NCBI GenBank assembly: GCA_015232855.1
Contig: JADFYW010000003.1
Coordinates: 1-64,000 of the forward strand
Source of the DNA: Fibrobacteria bacterium
GTDB lineage: Bacteria; Fibrobacterota; Fibrobacteria; UBA11236; JADFYW01
DNA: 64,000 bases
Reading direction: 5' to 3'
Shown here: piece after piece, positions 10,901 to 19,690 of the stretch
Numbering within the stretch: position 1 is the stretch's first letter
How the letters are laid out: each line of letters begins with the position of its first letter
The notes under the pieces: model-generated
Databases searched by the model: none
Told to the model about the DNA's origin: nothing
The model's input: only the letters and a program-made list of their open reading frames with translations
Program-made: the position numbers and the translations under genes

Positions 10901-12173
10901 AGCTTTTGAAATAACACCAGATGGTGAAACATTCCGATTGGGAGATGCGCTCCGAATGGCCAAAGCCACTGGTAACATTATCAATAACGAAAAGTATCAC
11001 TTGTTTGGAGAACCGGTTACCTTCCTTAGAAAGCCATCTCTTACTATTTCTTTTTCACAGCTTCCTGATACTATTTCCAGTATGGATTGTGGAACAATTA
11101 TAGGAACGGTAAAGGGTGGTTCTGGTGAGGGACATATCCAGGTTAAGGTGTTTGGTGCCGGTATGGAAAAAGCCTTTAACATTGAAGGACAACGTATGTT
11201 TCAGAGGGGGGAGCTTATTTTTTCCAATACCGTACCGTATAAAAACGGGTTATGTACTCTTAAATATATATTCAAGGAAAGATTGCCTTTTGGAGATACC
11301 ACTGCGGTGATAAAAGCTTTTGCCTGGGACGCAAACAAAGAATTGGAAGGGTCCCTTGAAGTTCCTGACATTATTGTACACGGTGAAAAAAATAATTGTG
11401 ATATAAGTGACACAGATGGTCCTGCTATCCGTATTTCTGGATGTAACAGAAGTCAGACTTCGTCAATAGATTTCCCAAAGGATATAAAGATAGCTCTCCC
11501 ATATTGCCTGGAAATTGTTGTAACAGACAGTACCGGAGGCGTTTCATCTGCTGAGCTGCCTGATGAAGGGACCACTATAGAAGTGTATCAGAAAAAAGAC
11601 GGTTTTTTATCGCTACTCGAAAGCCCGTCTAAACCTTCTTTGGGAGATGATGGTTTCGTACAAAAAACATTTAAATGGAACTTGCCTTCTGACATGCGTC
11701 CGGGGCAATATTTATTGAAGATACGTGCTCAAGATGGTTTCGGTAATGTAAGACAACGTAACCAAAATTTTGAAATTTCTACTAAATCCGAATTTAAGGT
11801 GTATAAAGTCATAAATGCTCCCAATCCTGTCCGGAAACAGGGAACCTGCTTTTATTACGGAGAAGTTGCTGAACAAAGCACAGGTGAATTCTATGTAAAA
11901 GAAGAGGAAATAAAGGCTGAAATCATGATATTTAATCAGTCAGGATATTTGGTAAAGCATTTACGAGATGTATTGCCTCGTACAGAACTCAGTAAAACTG
12001 ATGAACAGAGTTGTCGAGAAAGAAATGCCTGGTGGGATGGAAGAGATCACTGGGGACAAAAACTCGGAAACGGGACTTATTTTTATAAAGTCAAAATAAC
12101 GCAGAAATCCCTTGAGGAAAACAGCGAAACGAAAACAAGCACTCTACAGAATGTACTGGCTATTAGCCGGTAA
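7971..12173 (+). CDS. Peptidase C25 (gingipain/PorU-like) protein with C-terminal FlgD-Ig-like domain
   Basis: 1400 aa; 'ALAVNYFGHGSYDVWADEG' and 'GLYSAFSCTVGRFE' match the C25 His and Cys regions; C-term 'NAPNPVRKQG...WWDGRDHWGQKLGNGTYFYKV'. Alternative ATG at 7983. Confidence 0.87.
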   Translation: MPIFMKCLKNISSQINSGLIQVVFYILLPLSVFAASIESIKDERGRLSFTLLQDGFSLVESTNGSVLLCEGCLGSPRTGEPDRPYFSFTVISSPDTNSVPQIKITITEAGAYPVKTSPSPVPEYLSPSEPRYVRDNESYQQAAKINPVVGSIRWMRGVPVRTIMVPLASWDALAKQFKAIHMMTVTVSFSGVQPQAIPVPLPGVFLKSLFNPIGGGYLITRAADALSKKSASVRSVDLEPYLLKIQIGDTVVGSQDEDGVYELAYDLIREAGIDNDFKQSILAARVEHIRLFTGTGGVLPDAVEGMPTGGTLREIPMEVFDNNNNGIFDEGDVIRFYAHGTSQWKVLPGNVISDTVPVNYRYEVNPYSFYNYYFLEFSTTSTNGKRIPTLSSPSSGTAHSESWSYVRAEKETGVAACDPSGALDDETGRYWHWFLADPDICAASKNRTFSGGQLRLPSDVLPDYTSGKPLYLGVYLAEPNTQDLFDITFSNGTAEFLSGFRPGNGAFYRYEGSIDPDDFRFESLSWRANKINVGFDGYSVVYYRAHRTVQNPVTIFPVSFGDNCKYVFSKLEDNRVALKLVDNIAVGKLKISNNAFTDNAEQSDNVKYFLYPREDVQTVLAEQLFVDTLVPPEGVLMDLNSGDNIAPEYIIISPGALIQEALDLKIFRQQKGSNALRTAVVRTEDIYRQFSSGRLSPIAIRDFIRWAYNGWNTSSSSDTVLKYVTLFGDGYYDYRNIKIPTSKGLNYIPPFENGARCTDDFFVYLDVDDIIHSSAQIDVSIGRIPVGSQIEAQGYVEKIKKFEDPSFAGPWRNTFISTADDNHQRGKIDGIPHTNYAENIVNKVQQKIIGMYVEKVYLLDYESNFSYSKPEAAQDLLNLLNQGALAVNYFGHGSYDVWADEGLMVLRKTLPKLTNNGKNGLYSAFSCTVGRFEKYHEEGMSETLVSTPQVGGIAAVSASRETYAGPNNNLATKFFEKAFEITPDGETFRLGDALRMAKATGNIINNEKYHLFGEPVTFLRKPSLTISFSQLPDTISSMDCGTIIGTVKGGSGEGHIQVKVFGAGMEKAFNIEGQRMFQRGELIFSNTVPYKNGLCTLKYIFKERLPFGDTTAVIKAFAWDANKELEGSLEVPDIIVHGEKNNCDISDTDGPAIRISGCNRSQTSSIDFPKDIKIALPYCLEIVVTDSTGGVSSAELPDEGTTIEVYQKKDGFLSLLESPSKPSLGDDGFVQKTFKWNLPSDMRPGQYLLKIRAQDGFGNVRQRNQNFEISTKSEFKVYKVINAPNPVRKQGTCFYYGEVAEQSTGEFYVKEEEIKAEIMIFNQSGYLVKHLRDVLPRTELSKTDEQSCRERNAWWDGRDHWGQKLGNGTYFYKVKITQKSLEENSETKTSTLQNVLAISR

Positions 12174-12178
12174 CATTA

Positions 12179-12838
12179 CTAATTATACTTTCGCATAACG
12201 CCTATAACGCGACCTGCTATATGGAAATCAGGTGTATTTTGTTCGATTATAATAGGGCCGAAGGCAGAATTGGCAGGTTCAAGCCTTACTCTGCCGTTCT
12301 CAGGGAAAAAATATTTAACGGTGGCTTCATCTCCGATGATGGCTACTACAATTTGTCCCTTTTCAGCATCCGCCTGGTGTCGGGCAAAGATTAAATCACC
12401 ATTAAAAATACCAGCATCTTTCATACTTTCACCTTTTACTCTGAGGGCAAGTACATTTGACTGGTTCATTATAAAATCTTTATCCACCACTACGGTCCCT
12501 TCCAGGTTTTCTACTGCTAAAAGTGGAGTACCGGCTGCAACACGTCCTAATATTGGAATTTCAACAATATTAGAATTGGATTGAGAAAGGGATTTAACCT
12601 TATTCTTGTTTATTTGTGGAGAAATTATATCGATTCCTCGGGATAATTTGGGAGTACGGCGTATATACCCCTTTTTAATAAGGGCTGAAAGTATGCTTCT
12701 AACGCCATTGGTGGATGATATATTGAATTTTATACCAATTTCACGGACTGTAGGGGGACGTCCACCATCATCTAGACAGGACTTAATGAATACAAAGACT
12801 TCATTTTGTCTTTGGGTAAGAGGTCTACTTTCTGTCAT
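12179..12838 (-). CDS. lexA: LexA repressor
   Basis: N-terminal wHTH '[25 protein letters not shown]', cleavage region '[11 protein letters not shown]', Ser/Lys dyad 'GESMKDAGI', 'GDEATVKYF'. ATG at 12838 has SD gaggaggaag. Confidence 0.93.
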   Translation of the reverse strand: MTESRPLTQRQNEVFVFIKSCLDDGGRPPTVREIGIKFNISSTNGVRSILSALIKKGYIRRTPKLSRGIDIISPQINKNKVKSLSQSNSNIVEIPILGRVAAGTPLLAVENLEGTVVVDKDFIMNQSNVLALRVKGESMKDAGIFNGDLIFARHQADAEKGQIVVAIIGDEATVKYFFPENGRVRLEPANSAFGPIIIEQNTPDFHIAGRVIGVMRKYN

Positions 12839-12872
12839 GGCTTCCTCCTCAGGTAGTGCCGTCTTAATATAG

Positions 12873-12902
12873 TGCACAAAGGTTCAGTTGTCAAGATGTG
12901 CA
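12873..12902. promoter_or_regulatory. Candidate LexA autoregulatory operator
   Basis: Perfect inverted repeat TGCACA-N18-TGTGCA immediately upstream of lexA. Confidence 0.4.
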
Positions 12903-12950
12903 GTATCTTTTTGTTTGAAGAACTGGGTTGGCTTTTGTATTTTCCCAAAG

Positions 12951-13148
12951 ATGATACTTATTAAATTTGCGGCTGGATTTTCCATTCTTTTATTTTTTGC
13001 CATGGTTATGGCAATCATAAGCCGCTTAAATAGCCTGTCTTCGCAAATAGACAGGATTTCTGGAAAACTGTCTCAGGCCATTAAAGATGAGACTGCTCTC
13101 AATTCCAAAAAGGTAGAAGATATATCAAAAAAAGAAGTATCAAAATAA
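12951..13148 (+). CDS. Small membrane-anchored protein, unknown
   Basis: ATG 12951; one N-terminal TM then charged coiled-coil-like tail. Confidence 0.5.
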   Translation: MILIKFAAGFSILLFFAMVMAIISRLNSLSSQIDRISGKLSQAIKDETALNSKKVEDISKKEVSK

Positions 13149-13216
13149 CATTACTTCTACTAAAAAAAGGCATGGAGGAGAGTATACAATACACACCTAA
13201 TCCGTGGAGATAAAAA

Positions 13217-13858
13217 ATGGATACAAGTCAAATGACACTACTTGCTATTTTAGCAATAAACCTAATACTACTACCCCTGAATATTTTCTTTCTTATCAGG
13301 TTAAATCTTCTTAAGTATCTTTTAGAACAGCCAGTTGTAAAAAAAATGCCCCTTAATATAAAATTAAAACAACATCGAGTTGATAGGAAATCTTCTTCAG
13401 ATAATAAATCAAAGAGCAGCCGTCCCAGACCTTCTAATAATCGCACCAAAGGTGGCAGCAGAGATACTCGAACCGACAGAGGCCCCAAAGGAAGAAACGG
13501 TAGAGTTGCAAAAGGCCCTCATTCACAACAGCCAAAGGTAACGGTGAGTACAAATGAGGCTGCAAAAGAAACTCAAAATAAAGAAGTGGAAAATAAAATA
13601 ATAGATAAAAAGGAAATTAAAACAGAAAATAAAACAGTAACTAAAACGGAAACTAAAACAGAAGCGACTTCAAGACCTTCTTCAAACGGTGGACGCAGAC
13701 CTTTGGGCGTTAAGGCAGAATTAAATAATTCAGTTGAAGCACCAGTTGTTAATAAACCAGAAATAAGCAAACCAGAACCGGCACTTACTGCTCCAGTGGA
13801 ACAAATTCAACATGGGCGCCGCATTAAAGTTAAGAAAAAACCAACTTTTGAAGATTAA
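13217..13858 (+). CDS. Membrane-anchored protein with basic, low-complexity disordered tail
   Basis: N-terminal TM 'LLAILAINLILLPLNIFFLI' then R/K/G/S- and KTETKTE-rich sequence; SD gtggaga upstream. Confidence 0.6.
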   Translation: MDTSQMTLLAILAINLILLPLNIFFLIRLNLLKYLLEQPVVKKMPLNIKLKQHRVDRKSSSDNKSKSSRPRPSNNRTKGGSRDTRTDRGPKGRNGRVAKGPHSQQPKVTVSTNEAAKETQNKEVENKIIDKKEIKTENKTVTKTETKTEATSRPSSNGGRRPLGVKAELNNSVEAPVVNKPEISKPEPALTAPVEQIQHGRRIKVKKKPTFED

Positions 13859-13866
13859 TTAGTTCG

Positions 13867-14026
13867 TGTTCAAAATAGACCATTTTAACAACCCAGTCAT
13901 TCCAGCTTGTCTGGAATCAAATAATGGTGCTTGTTAAAATGGCCCAAAATAGCTGATTTTAACTTGCATATACATCTGATTCCGGACAAGCCCATACTAT
14001 GACGTCAAAACCAACTATTTTGAACA
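13867..14026. repeat. Palindromic MITE-like element (diverged third copy of the paired-palindrome family)
   Basis: 12/12 terminal inverted repeat TGTTCAAAATAG / CTATTTTGAACA; internal GTCATTCCAGCTTGTCTGGAATC ... GATTCCGGACAAGCC..ATGAC. Confidence 0.6.
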
Positions 14027-14261
14027 GAAATTGATTAGTAGATATTTCGATTAGACTTTTTAGTACTCAATCCTGCTTTGCTCTTCGAACTTCATAGAAG
14101 AGCAGAGCATAAGTTTCATTTAAGCGGATGTAAGCGCACCGCTTAATTTAGATTTATCAAACAGCTTTTCGAACAGCAAGGGTATGGTTATATATAAACT
14201 TACTTGTCTGGATTAGAAAATTACGCTCTCTTAAAAGAGTTTTCTTCTGAATAGGGAATAA

Positions 14262-15311
14262 TTATTTAAACAGATTTCCCTGGTTGTCTTTTGTAGCATT
14301 GTCAGGAATCGGAAATCCCAAATGGGTATACGCCGAACGAGTTGCCACACGGCCACGTGGCGTCCGTTTTAAAAGTCCGCACTGTATAAGATAGGGCTCA
14401 TATACTTCTTCCAGAGTTTCAATTTCTTCTCCAACTGCGGCTCCTAGAGTAGTTAGGCCCACGGGTTGACCATCGAATTTTTGCATGATGGTATTTAGTA
14501 TTTTTCGATCCATTTCATCAAGCCCCAGACTATCTATCCCAAGCATATCCAGTGTCTTTAAGGCAATGGCTTCATCTATGATACCTTTACCCCTTACCTG
14601 TGCCACGTCACGGCATCTTCTGAGAATGCGGTTAGCTACACGTGGGGTGCCGCGACAGCGGCCGGAGATTGAGGAAATTCCTTCGGGAGTATATTCGGTG
14701 CCAAGAATATTAGCTGAGCGAGTTAATATCTGTTGAAGGTCCTTTTTTGTATATGGGTTCAGTCTGAAAGATAGTCCAAATCGATCTCTTAATGGAGATG
14801 TTAACATTCCACTCCTGGTAGTAGCGCCCACAAGGGTGAATTTTTTTAGATCCAGCCGGATGGATTCCGCCGATGGACCGGATCCCAGGATAATATCAAT
14901 TTTATAATCTTCCATAGCAGGATAGAGATATTCTTCGACAATGCTTTTAAGCCGGTGTATTTCATCGATAAAAAAAACATCTTTACCACCCAGATTGGTT
15001 AGCAAACTGGCAAGTTCCGAAGGCTTCTCTAAAGTTGGACCTGAAGAAACAGACAATTTACTATCCATACTGTTACTGATTATATGAGCCAGTGTTGTTT
15101 TTCCAAGACCAGGGGGGCCGGATAAGAGTACATGATCAAGAGGCTCATTTCTTTTTTTTGCGGCTTCCAGATATATTAACAGGCTATTTTTAAGTTTATC
15201 CTGTCCTATAAATTCATCCAGAGTTGTAGGCCGGAGAGAGTATTCTTGATCCGTGTCATCCCCATACTGTTCCGGAGAAATAACCCTGTCATTTTCAAAG
15301 TCGCCCATCAT
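14262..15311 (-). CDS. ruvB: Holliday junction branch migration DNA helicase RuvB
   Basis: 'LRPTTLDEFIGQDKLKNSL', Walker A 'GPPGLGKTTLAHI', Walker B 'FIDEIHRL'. Confidence 0.98.
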   Translation of the reverse strand: MMGDFENDRVISPEQYGDDTDQEYSLRPTTLDEFIGQDKLKNSLLIYLEAAKKRNEPLDHVLLSGPPGLGKTTLAHIISNSMDSKLSVSSGPTLEKPSELASLLTNLGGKDVFFIDEIHRLKSIVEEYLYPAMEDYKIDIILGSGPSAESIRLDLKKFTLVGATTRSGMLTSPLRDRFGLSFRLNPYTKKDLQQILTRSANILGTEYTPEGISSISGRCRGTPRVANRILRRCRDVAQVRGKGIIDEAIALKTLDMLGIDSLGLDEMDRKILNTIMQKFDGQPVGLTTLGAAVGEEIETLEEVYEPYLIQCGLLKRTPRGRVATRSAYTHLGFPIPDNATKDNQGNLFK

Positions 15312-15320
15312 ACTCCAAAA

Positions 15321-15917
15321 TTATAAAAGTTTGAGTGCTTCTGGTATGGTTTGGCTGGTAGTACTTTTTCTGTCTAATGCATCATAGGCTTTTTCAGCTG
15401 CAGTTTGAGCTGATGATTCTTTGACTCCAAGGGCAATTAAGGCCTTGATGGTATCGGATAATGTTTTGTCATAGCTCTCAAATTTCTGAGTTTTGGCTTG
15501 TTCTGTAATTTTTAGTTTTGAAAAAGGACTTCTGAGGGACGCGACCATTACTTCAGCAGTTTTTTTACCGATACCTTTTAGTGCGGTGAGTTGCCTGATG
15601 TTTCCATTAATAACTTCACTTACCAATGCCTCAGGCGCAATCTCTGATAGCATCCTTAGAGCAATTTTTGGACCAATTCCAGAAACGGTTATAAGCCTAA
15701 GAAATACTTCCTTTTCAATTTCAGAAAGAAATCCGTATAGCTCCATAATGCCTTCTTTTACATGAAGGTAAACGGGAAGGGCAATTTCTTCCTGAATGTT
15801 AGCGCATTTTTCGGATGTTCTTACCGATACGTTAACCCCATAGCCAACCCCATTTACATCAATGAGTAAATGAATGGGGTCTTTCTGGAGAAGTATACCT
15901 TTTAAAAATTCAATCAC
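15321..15917 (-). CDS. ruvA: Holliday junction DNA helicase subunit RuvA
   Basis: 'VSGIGPKIALRMLSE', 'LKGIGKKTAEVMV'; adjacent to ruvB and ruvC. Confidence 0.96.
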   Translation of the reverse strand: MIEFLKGILLQKDPIHLLIDVNGVGYGVNVSVRTSEKCANIQEEIALPVYLHVKEGIMELYGFLSEIEKEVFLRLITVSGIGPKIALRMLSEIAPEALVSEVINGNIRQLTALKGIGKKTAEVMVASLRSPFSKLKITEQAKTQKFESYDKTLSDTIKALIALGVKESSAQTAAEKAYDALDRKSTTSQTIPEALKLL

Positions 15918-15939
15918 AATACTTAAAGGTAAAAAATGA

Positions 15940-16413
15940 TTAGTGTAACTGTCTGACTAAAAAACAATAGGCTATAGCCAGGGCATCTGAAGCGTCAGAT
16001 GGCTTGGGAGGATGTTTGAGGTGTAATCGTTTTTGAATCATAAAACTAACCTGGTCTTTGGTAGCTTTTCCAACCCCAGTGATAGTCTTTTTAATGAGAC
16101 GGGGTTCGTATTCATGGATCTCTATACCGAAAAGATTTCCTACAGAAATAATGGCTCCCCTTGTCTCACCAAGAACCAGTGCAGCTTTTGGGTATTTTGC
16201 TACAAATGCAGTTTCAATGGCAAGATAGGATGGTTTATAAATTCTAAACAGTTCTGAGAGTTTTTCAAAGATGGTTTTCAGCTTATTTGGTAGAGAATCT
16301 GTTCTTTTGGTTTGAATAATTCCGTATTCCAGTACTTTTATTCTCTTTTCTGTTTTTTCAAGAAATGCATATCCGGTCTTGTTGGAGCCGGGATCGATAC
16401 CCACACTAATCAA
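15940..16413 (-). CDS. ruvC: Crossover junction endodeoxyribonuclease RuvC
   Basis: 'ISVGIDPGSNKTGYAF', 'LAIETAFV', 'PSDASDALAIAYC'. Likely TTG start at 16413 overlapping the yebC stop. Confidence 0.93.
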   Translation of the reverse strand: MISVGIDPGSNKTGYAFLEKTEKRIKVLEYGIIQTKRTDSLPNKLKTIFEKLSELFRIYKPSYLAIETAFVAKYPKAALVLGETRGAIISVGNLFGIEIHEYEPRLIKKTITGVGKATKDQVSFMIQKRLHLKHPPKPSDASDALAIAYCFLVRQLH

Positions 16414-17152
16414 GGTCTTCCAGGTCTTTGTCGTCAAACTCTGCGTTAACAAATACGTTTTGAACGTCATCTTCCTCATCCAGAAGATTCAGAAAATTCA
16501 AGGCCTTTTTAGCAATGTTACTCTCTACTTTTATAGTGTTTTGAGGAATTCTGCTGATTTCTGCTGATGTTGTTTCTAATTCTTTTTTGGTTAGAGCTTC
16601 CATAACTTTTGAAAAATTATCCTGCTCCATAGTAATCCGGTATTCCTCTCCACTGGAATCTAAATCTTCTGCTCCGGCTTCTATTATAAGATCTAAAAGC
16701 ATTTCCTCATCTATAGCTTCTTTTGATAATGTGATAACACCCTTGGTATCAAACATCCAGGCAACTGAACCCGGTTCAGCCATGTTTCCCCCATTTTTCG
16801 AGAAGAGGTTTCTGATATTGGCAACAGTTCTGGTTTTATTGTCTGTCATACAATCTACCATTATAGATATGCCACCGGGACCATACCCTTCATAAGTTGG
16901 CTCAAAATAAGTTACTCCTTCAAGCTCGTTAGCACCTTTTGCAATAGCTGTTTCTATATTTTTTGCAGGCATATTAGCACTTTTTGCTTTGAGAACAGCA
17001 GTTTTTAGTCTTGCATTGGCACTGATATCGGAACCGCCCATCCTGGCGGCTACTGTGACTTCCCGAATAATACGGTTAAAAACCTTGGCTCGGGCGCCGT
17101 CAATGCGGGCTTTTTTTCTTTTGGTTGTGGCCCATTTTGAGTGTCCTGACAT
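16406..17152 (-). CDS. yebC: YebC/PmpR family protein
   Basis: 'MSGHSKWATTKRKKARIDGARAKVFNRIIREVTVAAR', 'YEGYGPGGISIMVDCMTDNKTRT'. Confidence 0.96.
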   Translation of the reverse strand: MSGHSKWATTKRKKARIDGARAKVFNRIIREVTVAARMGGSDISANARLKTAVLKAKSANMPAKNIETAIAKGANELEGVTYFEPTYEGYGPGGISIMVDCMTDNKTRTVANIRNLFSKNGGNMAEPGSVAWMFDTKGVITLSKEAIDEEMLLDLIIEAGAEDLDSSGEEYRITMEQDNFSKVMEALTKKELETTSAEISRIPQNTIKVESNIAKKALNFLNLLDEEDDVQNVFVNAEFDDKDLEDLD

Positions 17153-17205
17153 ATCGTATCCTTGTAGTTATTTATTTAAAAAAGCTGTTTCTTTTATTAA
17201 TATAC

Positions 17206-18696
17206 TCAGTTCTGCTGAGATTTAAAAAAATTAATTATTGCTCCAGCTAGTTTTTCAGCGATTTCATTTTGTCCCTTTGATGAAACAATAAATTTTCTGT
17301 CTTTTTCATTGGTGATAAACCCCATTTCAAAGAGAACCGCCGGCATAAAGGTACCCATAAGAACAAAAAAACCTGCCTGGTGAGCTCCGGTTCTATGTTT
17401 TCTCATTTCACTTTTTTTAAATGAGTCTACGATTTTCTCCGCAAATCGTTCGCTTTGATGACTGTAAAGGTTTAATTCATGTTCCAATAGTATCCATTCT
17501 ACTGCAGAAATTTCAGTTTTATTCTTTTGCTTTTTGGTTTTATTAAGAGCTTTGTTTTCACGCCGTGCGAGCATCTTATCTTCTTCACTTTCTCCAGCTC
17601 GTAAGATGTATGCAACATACCCGTTTATTTCCTTTAACCTTTTTTTTGAGCCTTCAATGGCATTGCAGTGTAGACTGATAAAGAGGTCTCCTCCGTGTTT
17701 AGCTGCAAAATCAGGCCGCTCTGACAAAGGAATGTATACATCCTTTTCACGGGTGAGCAGTACGTTAAATCCCTTTTTCGTTAGTATGCGTTTTAGTTTT
17801 GTACCAGTTTTGAGTACAATATCTTTTTCGAAATTTCCTTTAAATACTGCTCCGGGATCCTTGCCGCCATGTCCTGGGTCAATAATTATTGTTCGTTTGT
17901 TATAAGCGGGTTTTTTAATTTTAACTTCTGCTTTTTTTTGCTTTTTCTGAAGGGGCTTTCGAATTGAAACTGAAAACTTTTTTTCTGCTGCGATATAATT
18001 TGTTTCAATAGTATCAACTTCATTAGGTATATATAATGTGATTTGAGCGTGGTTCTTTTCCTGAACTGTTAATATGGATTTAACAAGTCCCTTTTCTTGT
18101 TTGGATTTTACTATCTCGGGAGAGAGAATGCCTTTATTAATATTTATAATGTAATGGGGCGGGACCCACAGAATTTTATGCTTAAGTGCTTCTTTAACCT
18201 GGATATCAATTAAGCATCCGTTTTGTAAATCTGTTTTTACAATGTTAAGAATATTGCCATTTTGTAGATAATGTTTCAGCCGGTTAGAATCCGGAGCATA
18301 TTCAAGTTGGTCGGGAAATAACTGATTATAAATTGGAATGAATGTGTGGAGAGGTATAAAAATGTCATTGGCTGATTTCCGTACAGGATACGTAAGATTA
18401 AGTACGGTTTGGTATTTTCCAATACTTATATAAGGGTTATCAACGGTAAAATACCATTTCCTGTTGGTATTATCGTTAATGATAAATTTTTGAGCATGGG
18501 GGATTACTGCTCCGGAATCATTAAAAAGATATTGTAAACCACTAACCGAAAAATAAACACAGTTATCAAAAACGGTGTCTGTTATTGTTTTGTATTGATC
18601 GACAGAAGTATTAATGGGTTGTATTTGGATTGCTCGTACCGGAGTAAAAACAATAAGCAGACAAGAAAGAAAAAGTATGTAAGTTGCTATTTTCAT
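17206..18696 (-). CDS. N-acetylmuramoyl-L-alanine amidase (Amidase_3)
   Basis: 'TIIIDPGHGGKDPGAVFKG', 'DLFISLHCNA', 'VLFEMGFITNEKD'; signal peptide. Confidence 0.92.
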   Translation of the reverse strand: MKIATYILFLSCLLIVFTPVRAIQIQPINTSVDQYKTITDTVFDNCVYFSVSGLQYLFNDSGAVIPHAQKFIINDNTNRKWYFTVDNPYISIGKYQTVLNLTYPVRKSANDIFIPLHTFIPIYNQLFPDQLEYAPDSNRLKHYLQNGNILNIVKTDLQNGCLIDIQVKEALKHKILWVPPHYIININKGILSPEIVKSKQEKGLVKSILTVQEKNHAQITLYIPNEVDTIETNYIAAEKKFSVSIRKPLQKKQKKAEVKIKKPAYNKRTIIIDPGHGGKDPGAVFKGNFEKDIVLKTGTKLKRILTKKGFNVLLTREKDVYIPLSERPDFAAKHGGDLFISLHCNAIEGSKKRLKEINGYVAYILRAGESEEDKMLARRENKALNKTKKQKNKTEISAVEWILLEHELNLYSHQSERFAEKIVDSFKKSEMRKHRTGAHQAGFFVLMGTFMPAVLFEMGFITNEKDRKFIVSSKGQNEIAEKLAGAIINFFKSQQN

Positions 18697-19142
18697 CGGT
18701 TTGTTAATTTGATGGCCCGTGCCATTTCTCTGTTTGCTTCCTGTTTTATTTTGTCCTGCCGCTTATCAGATTTTGCTTTACCTTTACATACGGCTATCTC
18801 AAGTTTTATCCACCTGTCTTTAAAATATATCTTCAAGGGGATTACGGTAAGCCCATCCCGATTTACCGCCTGGGAAATTTTTCTGATTTCAGATTTATGA
18901 ACAAGGAGCTTTCTTTGGCGAGTGGGTGAATGATTGCAGCGGTTTCCCTGGTCATATTCAGGTATTAGGGCATTTATTAAAAATAATTCATTATGCTTTT
19001 CAACAACAAAAGCCTCATTAAGGGAGATACGGCTGGCCCGGATTGATTTTACTTCCGTACCCTGCAGACAAATACCCGTTTCATATTTGGTAATAACATG
19101 GTAGGAATAATGGGCTTTTTTATTTGTTGCAATGATTTTCAT
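18693..19142 (-). CDS. smpB: SsrA-binding protein SmpB
   Basis: 'NKKAHYSYHVITKYETGICLQGTEVKSIRASRISLNEAFV', 'KSDKRQDKIKQEANREMARAI'. Confidence 0.97.
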   Translation of the reverse strand: MKIIATNKKAHYSYHVITKYETGICLQGTEVKSIRASRISLNEAFVVEKHNELFLINALIPEYDQGNRCNHSPTRQRKLLVHKSEIRKISQAVNRDGLTVIPLKIYFKDRWIKLEIAVCKGKAKSDKRQDKIKQEANREMARAIKLTNR

Positions 19143-19334
19143 GTTTATTGGGAATCAAAAGAACGTAAGGAAAGTCTTATCATATACAAAGCTACTTTAT
19201 TATTCGGTGATGTATCATCCTGATTGTTCAGTTTACCAGGTCAGTTGAATTCACAGATATTATATGCTAAACATAAACAAGCCTGCATATATGTGGCAGA
19301 CCTGCGTAAATTACGGGAACCGTTTATAGGTGCG

Positions 19335-19619
19335 TTACTGGTTTAGTCTTTTTACCAGTTCTTTGCTAGCCTCGAAGATGGGCTTAAGACCAGCTTCCAC
19401 AAAAACAGGTTCTCCTGTACGGGGGTTTCTGGCCTTTCTTGCTTTTTTATGTTTGACTTTAAAACGACCAAAACCTCTTATTTCGATGTTTCTGCCGCTC
19501 TGGAGAGATTGACCAATAGTATCCAGTAAACATTCTACCACAATTTTTGTGTCAACTTGAGTGATACCGGTTTGCTCAGCTATGGTTTCTACTATTTCTT
19601 TTTTTGTAACGTTTGCCAT
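19335..19619 (-). CDS. HU/IHF-family DNA-binding protein
   Basis: 'GRNIEIRGFGRFKVKHKKARKARNPRTGEPV'. Confidence 0.95.
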   Translation of the reverse strand: MANVTKKEIVETIAEQTGITQVDTKIVVECLLDTIGQSLQSGRNIEIRGFGRFKVKHKKARKARNPRTGEPVFVEAGLKPIFEASKELVKRLNQ

Positions 19620-19690
19620 GATGATTCCTGTGTATAATCTTTGTAAGTCATTATAGATAAATGATTAATATAAAAAAAGCTATGTGGATT

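Noticed and set aside
19143-19334. Possible tmRNA (ssrA) next to smpB
   Set aside because: The region is too short, with no tRNA-Ala-like acceptor/T-loop end and no tag-peptide reading frame.
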